Positions 29,418 to 40,802 of a stretch of DNA of 43,831 nucleotides are shown here, piece by piece (within the stretch, counting starts at the first letter, position 1; every line of letters starts with the position of its first letter). The notes beneath the pieces were generated by a model. It was not told the DNA's origin. It worked only from the letters and a program-made list of their open reading frames with translations, and did no database searches. The position numbers and the translations under genes are program-made. Location of the stretch: NCBI GenBank assembly GCA_049999765.1, contig JBNGIQ010009464.1, forward strand, positions 380,569 to 424,399, given 5' to 3'. The stretch is from Phaeoceros laevis. Its lineage: Eukaryota > Anthocerotophyta > Anthocerotopsida > Notothyladales.

Positions 29418-31543
29418 AGATCTGATCTGTTGTCCAGAGTTGGAAGCTATCTAGTCTTCTGAGCTCGAAACCAGGAGCAGCAGCTTCTCACAGGCACCAG
29501 ACGTACGTAGCCAGAGAGGGACGAGGAGCATTTGAGCAGAGCAGGAGAAGGCAGATCTGAAAGCCGCAAGATGACCTTGTCGAAGGTAGGCTTCATTTTG
29601 AAGTGAAGTGGGTGAGCAAGCACTCCACACGACGCGGTAGCGTAGAAAATGAGACAAAGGGAGCGTCGAAAACGGTTCGCAGCAGCAGCGCAGCAACTTG
29701 CGGGCACCAAGTCTTCTCGACAGGACGACAGGAGGAAACGAAATCCGGTATTTGCCATCAGGTACAGTAAAAGTCTACTGACAATGCGGGCAAAACGCTT
29801 CTACGCCAATTAGCGCGAAGTGACCCTCCATGGAGACCTAGTGTGGAAGCCCATGTATCGTAGTATACAGCAAGAAATAATCTGGAGCCACAGGCACGGA
29901 AATCACCTGCTCTTCGGATGTTGAGCAAAGGTGCATTACCATCGTTGGTAAAGAGTAGAGGTAACCAGCCTATTTGGTTATGTCACGACTCCAGGCTTTT
30001 TTGTTTTTGTTGCAGGAGGCTTGCGTTATCTACAGGTGAGTGAGCCCACTCCAAACCTGGGCAATCTTGAACTTGGTTTCAGGTTTTCTCCAAAAGGAAT
30101 CTTCCAGAATTAGTGCTGGCTGCAGCTCGTCCTGTGGAGTTCTCAACGGCGGAAGCATGTCAGGTCAGGAATTGCAAGTTCAGAATGTGATTGCAGTCTG
30201 AGTTCGTGTGTACACCAGCCCCTTTAAAGTCGTGTGAAATGAGAATAATAAGAAATTTTCGCACCCAAACTGGATATACTCGTGAATGGATTCCCTACAC
30301 TCACGAGCTCTCAAAGTCCCTTCATTTAAGCACCACAGGAGAGGTAGCAGGCCAAGTAGATATGCACAACTCCCCAAAAGACAGCCAGATGAGAAACCTG
30401 AAACTTTGGAAGTTAGGAACAAAGGAAGGTAAGGGGGTATTTGAATGACCCTGGTGTTCGGGGAGGTAGACTAGCAATTGACAACAATATTGAGCTGCAA
30501 ATGCTCCGGCATGAGTTCCAGTGTTTTAGGTACGTGCTTGCAGTGAATGCGTTTTAAAAGTGTCCTCGGACTAGTACAAACGCTTGCGAAGAAGCCAATT
30601 CCCGAAACAAGTAAAGCTGAAGCAGAATGCAACTGGGTTGCATGCGAAGTGTACCAAAAGATGTGGCCAGACAACAGGATAGAGGCCAGCACCGTCTTGC
30701 AAAGAATGAGAACCCCTGCTGTTTACGATCAACTCAGCATACAGATGTCCACATCCCAGCAGCTATAGCTGGAATGTGAAGCATGAAGAGGTCTGCAGGA
30801 GTTTACGGAGGATTTATCACTGCAGAAAGCTCAGAAGAGGCCAAGTGCTACCTAGTGTTTGGAGAAGTTACAAGCTTGTCAGCATAGGACTGCATATTCT
30901 GCCATAGATTTGCAATTGTCCTAGTTACTGTCAGACTGAGTAGCGAGAGTTACAACCTTACAGGAGTATATATGCATACAGACTTGTCTTCCAGCTCTCC
31001 TATTACGTACGGCCTGAGAAGGTCGTCTAGGTGTTATCTAAACGCAGCAACCGAGTAAACCATGAGATTTTGTTCAGTCCCAGTCATGAATGTTTTCTTG
31101 CCTGTCCTTTCATCAAACCAGCGCATGGCCTGCCATAGAATGGGCAGCACGTTGCAAGCGACTGGGAACATTATGTTTGGAATGTAACATCGTTGGTTGG
31201 TTGGGAACTTGGCACTTGGCAGGATAGAAACGTTCTAGGTAATGTTGAAACCGGTGGTTCCCGTGCACAGATGTCTTCCCAGCCAGTGCCTCCACGTATG
31301 GCCTGCCAATTCCGAACAGCCCGTCACACATCGAAGTGAAGAAAGACTTCCTAAGCCTGCCGCAGGAGCTGCTGCTTTTGCGAACAATGACAAGTGGTGG
31401 TGGCGTATCTTACAGATCAGGGGTGTAGAAGGAGCTCAGGAGCTTCAGGGAAGTAGCTGCAGGCGCTTGATGTCCGACTGAGGCTCGCCTGACTTCGAGG
31501 TCCGGCTGCATTCCTGCCTGTTGTTTGTTTGCATGGCAGGAGA
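29418..31543. other. Gene-poor interval between divergent genes
   Basis: Lies between the 5' ends of the gasdermin-like gene (-) and the PPR gene (+), so it holds both promoters. No coding region recognised. Confidence 0.5.
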
Positions 31544-34522
31544 ATGATTGCCGAGCTCTCCAGATGCTGCGCGCTGCCGCTCACCTGGCAAAATAATGTG
31601 CTGGTGCCTCCAGGACGACATGGGACAACGAGAGGGCTCAATTTCGAACTCACCTTTTGCAGATGCAGGGTACACTCAAGCCACCTCGAGCCCTTTGAAA
31701 GACCGAAGGCTGCGGTGAGGTCAGGCCAATCAGCCAGGAGCAAGGTGGAGGCCGGTGGGGGTCATGTGGATGAGTTGGCGAACAGGGGCCAGCTGGTTGC
31801 CTCCTGGAGAAGATTGTGCGATGAGGGGCAGCTCAGTGAAGCAACAGAAGCGTTGGACTTGCTGGTACAGGAAGGGGCTTATGTTGACCCTGCTCTCTTC
31901 TACCGTGTCATCAAGAGGTGCATCGCGCAAAAGGACTTGGCTATTGGCAAGCGTGTTCATGCCCTCACTGTGAGATGTGGTTATCAGGCCAATGGATTTT
32001 TGGCGAACCACATTATTTGTATGTATGCTTCTCATAGGAGGCTGGAAGAGGCAGCGCAGGTCTTCAACAACCTGGCTGCTCCAGATGCTCACGTTTGGGC
32101 ATCCATCATTTTGGCCCATGGTCGGCATGGCCAGCCTACTCAGGCTATAAGGCTGTATCGACAGATGCAAGAGTCGAATGTGAGGCCAGACAGCTATGTA
32201 TTTGTTGCAGCTCTTAAAGCGTGTGCCACTGCAGGGGATCTGCGAGCTGGCAAGAAGGTTCATGCTGATATTGTGAGAAGTGCCATTGAGCCCGACATAT
32301 TTGTTGGCAACTGCCTAGTGGATATGTATGCCAAATGTGGCAGCTTAGGGGATGCTCGCAGAGTGTTTGACGGATTGCCAAAGAGAGACGTTGTTACGAC
32401 GACTGCCATGATTGCAGGATATGCTCAGCATGGGCAGGGTCAAGAGGCCCTTGCTCTGTATGCAACTATGCAACAGGACAGCCTCATTCAAGCCAACAGT
32501 GTGACATATGTGTGCCTCCTCAAGGCCTGTGCCAATGCTAGAGCTTTGGATGAAGGTAAGGAGATTCACGCCCAGATTCTGAAGAGGGGATTGGACGTGG
32601 ATGTTCTTATTGGCAACACCCTTGTGGACATGTACGCAAAATGTGGGAGCATAGTAGATGCACGCACAGTATTTGACGGGCTGTCTACAAGAGATGAAGT
32701 TGCATTTAATGCCATGATAGGGGGATATGCTCAACATGGCCTTGGTAAAGAAGCCCTTGCTTTGCATGCCACTATGCAACAGGCTGGCATCCATCCCACA
32801 GACCATGTGACATTTGTGTACCTCCTGAAAGCATGCGCAAGCACTGGAGCTCTCCTTGAGGGCAAGAAGATTCATTTGCAAATCATGGAACGTGGACTGG
32901 ATGCCAAAGTGGTCGTTGGCAATAGCTTGGTGTTCATGTACATAAAGTGTGGGAGCTTAGTAAATGCTCGGAAGGTGTTTGACAGATTGCCCAACAGAGA
33001 TGTGGTGACATGGAACACTATGATAGGAGGATATGCTCAGGATGGGCTTGGGGAGGAAGCCCTCGCTCTGTATGCAAGCATGCAGCGGGAAGGCTTGATT
33101 CCCGCAGACCATGTCACCTTTGTGTGCCTTGTCCAAGCATGTGCCAGCGCTGGAGCTATTCGTGAGGGCAAGAATATTCATTCTCAGATTTTAGAACAGG
33201 GACTGGAGGCCAATGTTGTTGTTGGGAACTGCCTGGTCGACATGTATTCAAAATTAGGCTGCTTAGATGAAGCTCGGAGAGTTTTTGACAGACTGCCTAT
33301 CAGGGATGTGGTGGCATGGACTGCCATGATTGCAGGATATGCCCAACAAGGAATGGGTCAAGAAGCTCTTACCCTTTACGCAAGCATGCAGGAGAAGTGC
33401 ATCAGTCTGACTGATCATTCTTTTGTCTGTCTCTTAAAAGCATGTTCTAGCGTCGGTGCTTTGCGTCAGGGCAAGAAACTTCATGCAGAGATCCAGGAAA
33501 GAGGATTGGAAGCTAATATGATTGTTGGCAACAGCTTGGTGGACATGTATGCAAAATGTGGGAAGTTACAGGATGCACGTATAGTCTTTGATCGATTGCC
33601 CACAAGAGATGTGGTAACATGGAATGCTCTGCTGAATGGCTATGCTGAACATGGTGATGCTGAAATGGCAACGCAGTGTTTTGAAGAGATGCAGCAGCAA
33701 GGTGTCAAGCCGAATGAGGTTACTTTTGCTTGCCTTCTTGTGGCGTGCAGTCATGCAGGCCTGGTGAATGAGGGCCAAGAGTACTTCAAGAGCATTTTGC
33801 ATCATCACGGCATTATGCCGACTGTACAGCACTATAATTGCATGGTCGATCTCCTTGGGCGGTCAGGGCGTGTGGATGAGGCAGAACGATTATTACGAAG
33901 CATGCCCTTTGAGAATAACGTAGTGGGCTGGACATCTTTGCTGAGTGCCTGCAAAAACCACAGGGACATCGAGTGTGGAAGTCGATGTTTCAATCATCTT
34001 GTAAAACTAGAACCTGAAAATGCCTCAGCTTATGTGCTATTGGCAAGCATCTATGCAAATGCCAGCAGGTGGCTGGATGTGGATAGGATAGAAACCTTGA
34101 GAAAGTCATCAGGTGCTTGGAAGAGGCCTGGAAAGGCATGTATTGAAGTGCAGAACACGGTGCAGGAGTTTACTGTGGGAGAAGAGAGGTCTGATATTAC
34201 ATCAAGGTTGCGGAACACTAATCTGAAGTTGAAGGAAGGAGGCCATCTTTCACAAACAGAGTTAGTGCTGAAGGCAGTGCCAGAAAGTACAAAGGAAGAA
34301 GCTTTGTGTGGCCACGCTGAGAAGCTGGCAATTGCATACGGCCTCCTGCATACACCAGACGGCTCAACTCTTCTAGTTACTAAGAACCTTCGAATGTGCA
34401 ATGACTGCCATAGTAGCACAAAAGTACTTTCCAAGCTCGAGAAGCGGGAAATCGTAGTCAGGGATGCACATCGCGTGCACCACTTTGTAAATGGCTTCTG
34501 TTCTTGCGGAGACAAGCATTGA
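31544..34522 (+). CDS. PLS-class pentatricopeptide-repeat protein with DYW-type deaminase domain
   Basis: Intronless, 992 aa from ATG 31544. Organelle RNA-editing factor: the PPR tract binds a specific transcript and the C-terminal cytidine-deaminase-like domain edits C to U. The N-terminal about 75 residues look like a transit peptide without repeats. From about residue 100 run tandem P-L-S motifs with the usual NxLVDMYAKCG, ARxVFDxLPxRDVVTWNAMIxGYAQHG and FVxLLKACA cores. An E region follows (EPENASAYVLLASIYA), then a PG-box variant (KRPGKACIEV). The deaminase has HAE (34313-34321, HxE), CNDCH and HHFVNGFCSCG zinc motifs. The protein ends DKH rather than DYW, and the PG box lacks the usual SW. 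Zinc ligands and catalytic Glu are intact, so activity is plausible. Mitochondrion versus plastid cannot be told. Confidence 0.93.
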   Translation: MIAELSRCCALPLTWQNNVLVPPGRHGTTRGLNFELTFCRCRVHSSHLEPFERPKAAVRSGQSARSKVEAGGGHVDELANRGQLVASWRRLCDEGQLSEATEALDLLVQEGAYVDPALFYRVIKRCIAQKDLAIGKRVHALTVRCGYQANGFLANHIICMYASHRRLEEAAQVFNNLAAPDAHVWASIILAHGRHGQPTQAIRLYRQMQESNVRPDSYVFVAALKACATAGDLRAGKKVHADIVRSAIEPDIFVGNCLVDMYAKCGSLGDARRVFDGLPKRDVVTTTAMIAGYAQHGQGQEALALYATMQQDSLIQANSVTYVCLLKACANARALDEGKEIHAQILKRGLDVDVLIGNTLVDMYAKCGSIVDARTVFDGLSTRDEVAFNAMIGGYAQHGLGKEALALHATMQQAGIHPTDHVTFVYLLKACASTGALLEGKKIHLQIMERGLDAKVVVGNSLVFMYIKCGSLVNARKVFDRLPNRDVVTWNTMIGGYAQDGLGEEALALYASMQREGLIPADHVTFVCLVQACASAGAIREGKNIHSQILEQGLEANVVVGNCLVDMYSKLGCLDEARRVFDRLPIRDVVAWTAMIAGYAQQGMGQEALTLYASMQEKCISLTDHSFVCLLKACSSVGALRQGKKLHAEIQERGLEANMIVGNSLVDMYAKCGKLQDARIVFDRLPTRDVVTWNALLNGYAEHGDAEMATQCFEEMQQQGVKPNEVTFACLLVACSHAGLVNEGQEYFKSILHHHGIMPTVQHYNCMVDLLGRSGRVDEAERLLRSMPFENNVVGWTSLLSACKNHRDIECGSRCFNHLVKLEPENASAYVLLASIYANASRWLDVDRIETLRKSSGAWKRPGKACIEVQNTVQEFTVGEERSDITSRLRNTNLKLKEGGHLSQTELVLKAVPESTKEEALCGHAEKLAIAYGLLHTPDGSTLLVTKNLRMCNDCHSSTKVLSKLEKREIVVRDAHRVHHFVNGFCSCGDKH

Positions 34523-35094
34523 CAATTGTTGCTGCATATCCCGAAGAAGTACCAACAGCACCTCGAGTGAACAGAACGGACCTAAAGGGGCTATCCCTCA
34601 AGCCAGGATAAGCTACAACTTGCATCTCTCTTTCTCTGTGCCTCTGTCTATTTGAAGCGAGAGATACAGATCCGAAAGACAACCAGCCTACCATAGCGAA
34701 TAACAAAATACTAAGCAATATCTGCTTGCGGAGAAGCTTCGTCCAGTAAAGCCACATCTCAGAACCAAGGTGAAAGTGGCGGAGTAATCCACGGAAGTAG
34801 GAACCGGTAGGTCTGATTTACTCAAGGTCACACTGTCTCTCAGGTGCTCAATCTACAGACAGCTTGGAAATTTGCTGGAGCATGAGACGGCAATCGTAAA
34901 ACAATCGGAAGATGAAGAACTTGTGACCAATTTCGATGGTGTTACTCTGGCATGACCAATGTGCCAGAGCACGATAACTACAGGCAGCTGCCAACACAAT
35001 GTTAGGGAAAATCTAGACCAGCCTTCTGAGGCCTCCAAAAAAGGCACATTGAGTACAAAATTTTGTGCTCGCAAGCATTAGGTGCCGTGGCAAT
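34523..35094. other. 3' flanks of convergent genes
   Basis: Presumed 3' UTRs of the PPR gene (+) and Cpn10 gene (-). Nothing else seen. Confidence 0.5.
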
Positions 35095-35558
35095 CTACTC
35101 TTGAAGGATCCCAAGAATGTCCTGATCACGTAGGATAATATACCTGAAACCACCACGAGGATTGCTCAGATGTGCACTCACCCTAAAGAGGAACGAACAT
35201 GATCAGCTAGAAAATGTACTTACTCCTTATCGTCAAGCTTCAAAGGAGTACCACCATACTCCGGCAGTATCACAGTGTCGCCCTCCTTCACACTGACGGG
35301 AATAGTGCTGCCATCCTTCGACCGGCCACCAGGGCCAACTGCGACTACTTTTGCAGAATTGACCTGCACCAAAATCGAGGTTAGAAAACAGAACAAAGAG
35401 AAGGCGTTTGCAGGAGCGCAATTGGCACAACAAGGAGAGACCTTGCTCGCTGCAGCAGCTTCGGGAAGCAGAATGCCTCCTGCCGACTTGCTTGGAGGCA
35501 CCACCTTTTCCACCAGCACCCTGTCCAGTAAAGGCACCAGCCGCCTGGCAGCCGCCAT
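35095..35558 (-). CDS. CPN10: Mitochondrial-type chaperonin 10 (Cpn10/GroES)
   Basis: Co-chaperonin that caps the Cpn60 folding chamber in the mitochondrial matrix. Three exons, 35558-35442, 35363-35224, 35143-35095; introns of 78 and 80 nt, GT-AG; 101 aa, the usual single-domain length. Recognisable: LVPLLDRVLVEK at the N-terminus, SAGGILLPEAA (mobile loop), KVVAVGPGG, VKEGDTVILPEYGGTPLKLDDKEY and the final LRDQDILGIL. ATG 35558 gives the standard short N-terminus of Cpn10. An upstream in-frame ATG at 35687 would add 43 basic residues that could act as a presequence but match no family feature. Confidence 0.95.
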
Positions 35559-36057
35559 AGTGTCCCCACTAGCACCGGCTTGTGTGTCGTTGGCAATCGG
35601 CAGTGGCGATCGTCGTGGCAGAAAATGGAGGTCAAGTTTCGAGCAACCTGTAAGTAAGGCACGCCGCTGTCTAGATCCTTCGTCCAACTCGGGGGGGTTT
35701 AGGGTTCTGCAGCTTCTGTTTGGAAGTTATCGGGGTGTGTGTTTATTGCTTGACATCCGGGCGAGTTACCGTGAGAATTTGGTAATTACGTAGTGTATGG
35801 TTTCTGTTTCTGTTGTAAACGCTGGTTACAACTCAGGCGGCGGGCCGTGGCTGCAATTCCAATTCCCAAACCGTACTCTGAACAAAAAAATGGGCCCAGA
35901 AAGATGCTTAGAATCTTCAGAGGCTTCACTCGCTCGAGAAAGGCGGGTTTGAAAAACAAGATATTATTTAGAAGTTAAAACTTCAAATCCTTCAACAATG
36001 TAACTTTGTTGAAGTTTAATTGCGTACTCTTGTAGCCCAACATTTTTTGAGGGCAAT
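35559..36057. other. Interval between SDR and Cpn10 genes
   Basis: Presumed Cpn10 promoter and SDR 3' UTR. A hairpin lies just beyond the SDR stop. Confidence 0.5.
35990..36014 (-). repeat. 9-bp stem hairpin in the SDR 3' UTR
   Basis: CTTCAACAA (35990-35998) and TTGTTGAAG (36006-36014) are perfect complements with a 7-nt loop. It lies 44 nt after the SDR stop codon. Confidence 0.6.
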
Positions 36058-38333
36058 TTACTGGTCAAATCCAGTGAGCGCTGCAGCTTTGTTCCAAAGA
36101 TTAGCAGCCAGTTCCTTGTCATAGGCCCATGGGGCAGCAGGCACGCTCTTGATTTGGCTGCACAGGTATCCCCGACTAGCCCATCGCAGGGGCCAATCCA
36201 AGAAGGTGACGAGCAAATGCAAAATTCCAATCGGCTTTGCTGATGTCACCTGTAAAATGCAGGACACGTGACAGTCAGTATTTGATATTTGTAACTGCCA
36301 AGGGGTTCACAGAGACTAATGCCTTCTATCAGCCTAGGAGATAGGTGAAGAGGATTACCACACTCCAAGTGAAGGCCCCCCTTGCAATGTAATGAAAAGG
36401 TTTCTCCTGCTTGTCAGTTTCCAGAGGACCTGTTGCTGAATAGATTACTGCTTTGGCTCCATCCCAAGTTGGTGAATAAGCTGACTGGCAGACGTCCAGC
36501 AAGGCAACGACCGGAAAGGCGGCAAACATATCAGCAATTTGCTTGATGTAATTTGCTTGCCAGAGTACGAGCTTAGGAATCCTGATCACAGTGTGAAACT
36601 GCGAAAATGAAATCTTCCTTACTTTCAGCACCCATGAAAACGGAGGACGATTGTACTTGCTCCTCCTCCAAATGTCACTTGAAACAGACCCTGTTCCACC
36701 AGTAGACACCGTTAAGTGACACTTCCCATGCAAGGGATTGCACTTGCACTACAAGTTGACTGGAGCATACCTGGGTCCACAGCAATGGCTTCTACCCCTT
36801 TGCCTGTAATTCAACAGCAAAAGTTTATATTAGACTGCGAAGTGAAGGCCCACAGGACCTTGGGCGTCAGCAGTGAAGTCAACATAGCAAAGCCAGCTAG
36901 GAGAACTCATGTTGGGCCAATAGATGTGAACAGCACAAAAGAAACGACTCACCACTCCAGCGACGTTGGAGCTCAGATGTGAATAGGACATTTGCTAGCT
37001 TCGTATGTCCATAGAGTCCTGATTTAAACTCCCGCAGAAACTTGTCCTGTGAGGCAACAGGTGCAAGTCAACCCCAAGTGAAGCTCAAACAGCACCGACA
37101 TTGCTGGGAAAGGCAGCTGCAGAGGGGGTATTGCTTACAGCATCACGGATCCTGGCGTGTCTGTGCGTAATGGAGGAGACATTAACTACCTAGCAAAACA
37201 ACATGGAACAAGACTCATACAACACTTCCCACGAGCTGACATTTCAATGAAAAATACTAGACAGATTTCTGAGAACAGTGACTACATACCCTGGAAGGTG
37301 CCCCTTCAATAAGGTTCTTCTCAAGCAGACGAGTCAACACATACGGCCCAAGAAAGTTGACCTGAGAGGACCAAAGAAGTGATTAGCAGCTCAGAGGCTG
37401 CTCCTCGTCAACAAACCTCAGCAGAGAACCTGGGCTATGAACTGGACCTGAGCTGATCCACCAACACCTTCAGGTGTGTACCAGGAGGAGCCCATAGCTG
37501 CCCCTGCATTGTTGACCTGCAGGAAGACACAACATGACACCGTGAGTGTAGGCTGCAAAAATAGGTTGGAAGAAGATGATTCTTGCAGCACACAGGCATA
37601 GGCATACCAGTATGTTCAAAGGTAGCTTCTTGGACTTAAACTGGTTCGCACACTGGTGAACAGATTCTAAAGTCCTTAAGTCGAGCTCGAGAGCTTCGAC
37701 ATCTGCATCTGGAACAGACTGCATAATAGAGTAGAAACATGTCAAGTGAGGGCAAATTACGTCCAAGGATGATACAATTGACACCCTTCTCACTGTCATT
37801 TCATATCCTCTTTCCTGCATATCTCAGCTCTCAATCTTGCTTTTTGTCAAGAGCAGAGGGTCGCACGTACTTCTCGAATGTAGTCAATAGCTTCGCCAGC
37901 CTTATTCAAGCTCCGACATGCTAGAAACACCTTGATGCCATCCTTGGCCAACGCCAATGCTGTCTCTCTGCAGAGAAAACCCAGTTAGGAACGCATGGCT
38001 GAACGACCACACTGCCACAACAGTAGAATCACGGGCCTAGTTGGAGAGCTAGAAGTGGGAGCCTTCCAGGCAAAAGGAGCCTCTGATGCGCGCCAAATGG
38101 AAGCAAGCCCATAGGTTTTCTGTCCACAGTAATAGATTTGCTCCTAGTTTATATGCATCCAAGGCCCATACACAAACATGCAAGCGTGTAAGCTGCTCTG
38201 CCCTTCGAATCGGACCATTCAAACTCTTCGCAGGTCAGACAGAGAGCACGATAAGGACCAAGTACGGGCGTCACCTTCCAATGCCAGTGTTGGCCCCTGT
38301 CACAATTGCAACTTTGTTCCGCGGCTCCGGCAT
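36058..38333 (-). CDS. Short-chain dehydrogenase/reductase, retinol-dehydrogenase-like
   Basis: NAD(P)-dependent oxidoreductase of the classical SDR fold. Eleven exons: 38333-38275, 37967-37871, 37718-37608, 37516-37448, 37361-37290, 37189-37139, 37046-36953, 36803-36771, 36690-36623, 36484-36359, 36249-36058; 323 aa, typical length. Motifs in order: TGANTGIG (cofactor loop, exon 1), ACRS, LDLRTLESV, VNNAG, NVSS with catalytic Ser, YGHTK giving the catalytic Y-x3-K (exon 7), and VDPG. The C-terminal exons carry DGAKAVIYSAT and hydrophobic segments (FTWSVVTSAKPIGILHLLVTF), which may anchor the enzyme in a membrane. The acceptor of exon 10 is ambiguous: a start 45 nt further upstream is also in frame. 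Substrate unknown; similarity to animal retinol dehydrogenases does not imply that substrate. Confidence 0.9.
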
Positions 38334-40802
38334 TTTGACACGCAACAGAAGCCACGGATCAAGGCGACAGACAGAGCCGATGCATCAAGTGCGCTGAAAC
38401 CTCGACTTCCTGCGCACCGAGCAGGCGACAGTCAAGGTTGTCCTTCCCCTCGCAAGCGACCAATACACAGCACCACAGGCAAACGAAGCAATTAAACTAC
38501 CTTTCAGGTAAACCAAAACGGATGACAACTGGTAAGCACTTTCAGACAATGTGGCATAAGCATAGACGTTCGGTCTCTCTCTCAGCAGAATGGACGATGT
38601 TCCCAGGGCAGATGCAATTGAACCACATATTGAAAGTAAAATTTGCTGTTTGTGCCCAAAGTTTCCACGTAAGAGGACTGGGGTGCCATTTCCGTCCAGC
38701 TCTCTCACGGTCGTTCCTGGCCACGGAATGCATTTCTAGTTACCTTAGATTCGTGAGGAGGTTGATAGGAAGTGGCAGTTTCCTTGCCGCTGAGTAGTAC
38801 TGTACTATTGTCACCCGCAGATAGTCTTTGCAAGGTGTGTGAAAGCCGTGTCCAGGAGCGACAGTGGAGGGTACCCGTGCACAAGTGAATGAAGGTTGGG
38901 AGAAGAGTGACCAGCCATCGACCCATATTTGCTTTTCGCAACTGGAAGCAGTTATCACACCGTGAGGTGTGGATACTTGGATGTCATATCCCAGCTATTA
39001 CATTACGACAATGGATAGAAGCACTTGCTGACGCACACCTTGCGCTTGTCATCCATGGAGGCGGCAACGACAGCTAGCAATCAAATGTTCAGAAATCCCA
39101 TTGATATATCGTTTTTCCCGGCAAGCCTTTCCGTACTTTTGGCTGCAGGCTTTCACCAACCCAACCATCTATGAGGTTCAAAGAAGCGTGAAACTTTGTG
39201 AACCAGCATACATGTTTGTGGATGCTCCAATTGATATTTTTCCGAGCATACTACATGCAAAACCTCTTTTTAGGCTGCACAAGTGTTGGCTTGTAGGTCC
39301 TTTCCAATTTGTCATCCTACCTGGGTTGAGAATCATGGAATCATGATATATTGGATGATAGTTGTGGTTTACAAATACTACCTATCTACTAGCATTGCAT
39401 GTCCAAAAAATCTGCACTTGGCACTTGTATTAACTTTCCACTTTGCTGTCATAAAATTGATCTTAGAATGTATTCCTAATTTGAGAGTAACCGGGGCAGG
39501 CATCACGCCCAGAAACGTCCTAAGTGCAGGGCCAGGAGGTAGATTCTTGTAGCAGCAAAGAAGCTTTGCCGAATCGAGGCACGTACCTAAGCTTATCGTT
39601 TGGCAGGATGGGTTATGATGCTTTTATCGCTTCCGGATCTTGTCGGGACAGTTTTGTTGCTTGTGGTTCAACAAATATCCAGCACACACTGGCGAAGGCG
39701 AAAGGAAGGGCCACATAGTTCCAATAATAGACAAGCGCAGCCGTTTGACTTTGCACGAGCTGCATTCGCTGCTTCGTTTTTCTTTCGCTGCTGTAAGCTT
39801 ATAACTGATGGATGGTTCGTCAGCTCCCTCCCTCCGCGATGACCGAAATTGGTGCCTGGACGGAATCTAGAATAACCGCACTCGGAGCTGTGACGGGCGT
39901 CCTTCTCTGGTTATAACCATCCCTTCCGGATTTGTCATATGTCTTTGCTTCAAGGCCTAAGGCAGCGCGCAATCGTTGGAGGGGGATGGCATCAGCGGCG
40001 AATTGGAAGCAATATTCGGTGTTCTCGGCTGTGGGATTTCCGGAAAGAGTGAGACCTAAATTCCGCGAACAGCTTGTTGGCTGCTGGGCATGTTAGGATC
40101 ATCAATTTCCGCCCTCTTAAATTTGTTCAGCTACGTGCCTCGTCATCTATGGAGACATGTTTATACCCTGACACCATACCATATATGCCCACTGCAGACG
40201 AGTCGTGATGCAGATGCTGGACGTCTTCGGTCTGCGGTGCGAATCCCAAGTTGCGGGACACGGCAAACAGTTGCTGCAAAATCCGATCAAGAGCTACCGA
40301 GAATTTGGAGTAAAGCAGGGTTCACAAGCAGCCCGTCTTCCCAGAGCAACGGGGTCGGCCATTTTTGTCCCTTGATCATGAGCAGCTACCTAGCGCTAGT
40401 ATAAATTTCGTGTTTGAAGTTCTCCATCGTTGTATATACCCTGTGGTGCAATCATCTGGAGCAGACATGCGGTCTTGATCAATACCCAAAACATACAGGC
40501 CTGCCCTCAATCTTGCGATCTCATACTCATCCATCGATTGCTCCCCTCCCTCCTGCTCATCTCCCCATCCTAAAATTGAATGTCCTCAATACGAGACAAC
40601 CCCTCTAAGCTTCCCACACCTGCTCCTGCTTCATCTCCCAGCACCTGCCCCCGCTTCATCTCCCCACCCCCCCCATCCCCCCTTAATTGTTGTGATTTCT
40701 TTCCAAGGGATGTTCTGTTGAAATGCATCCCAGTCTAGGTCGAGTTGCAATGGAGTTGTAATATCCTTGGGAAGTTGCAAGTGATAGTAGCTAGGCTGTT
40801 GA
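38334..40802. other. Large gene-poor interval
   Basis: Divergent promoters of the SDR (-) and carotenoid dioxygenase (+) probably lie at its ends. A C-rich low-complexity stretch runs from about 40535 to 40685. No gene recognised elsewhere. Confidence 0.5.

Noticed and set aside
29447-29758. Minus-strand ORFs of 81-103 codons upstream of the gasdermin-like gene
   Set aside because: Overlap in two frames, no recognisable domain and no clear splice path to the main ORF; treated as 5' flank.
40535-40685. C-rich stretch upstream of the dioxygenase as a possible coding exon
   Set aside because: Low complexity, broken by stops in the useful frame and unlike any dioxygenase N-terminus.
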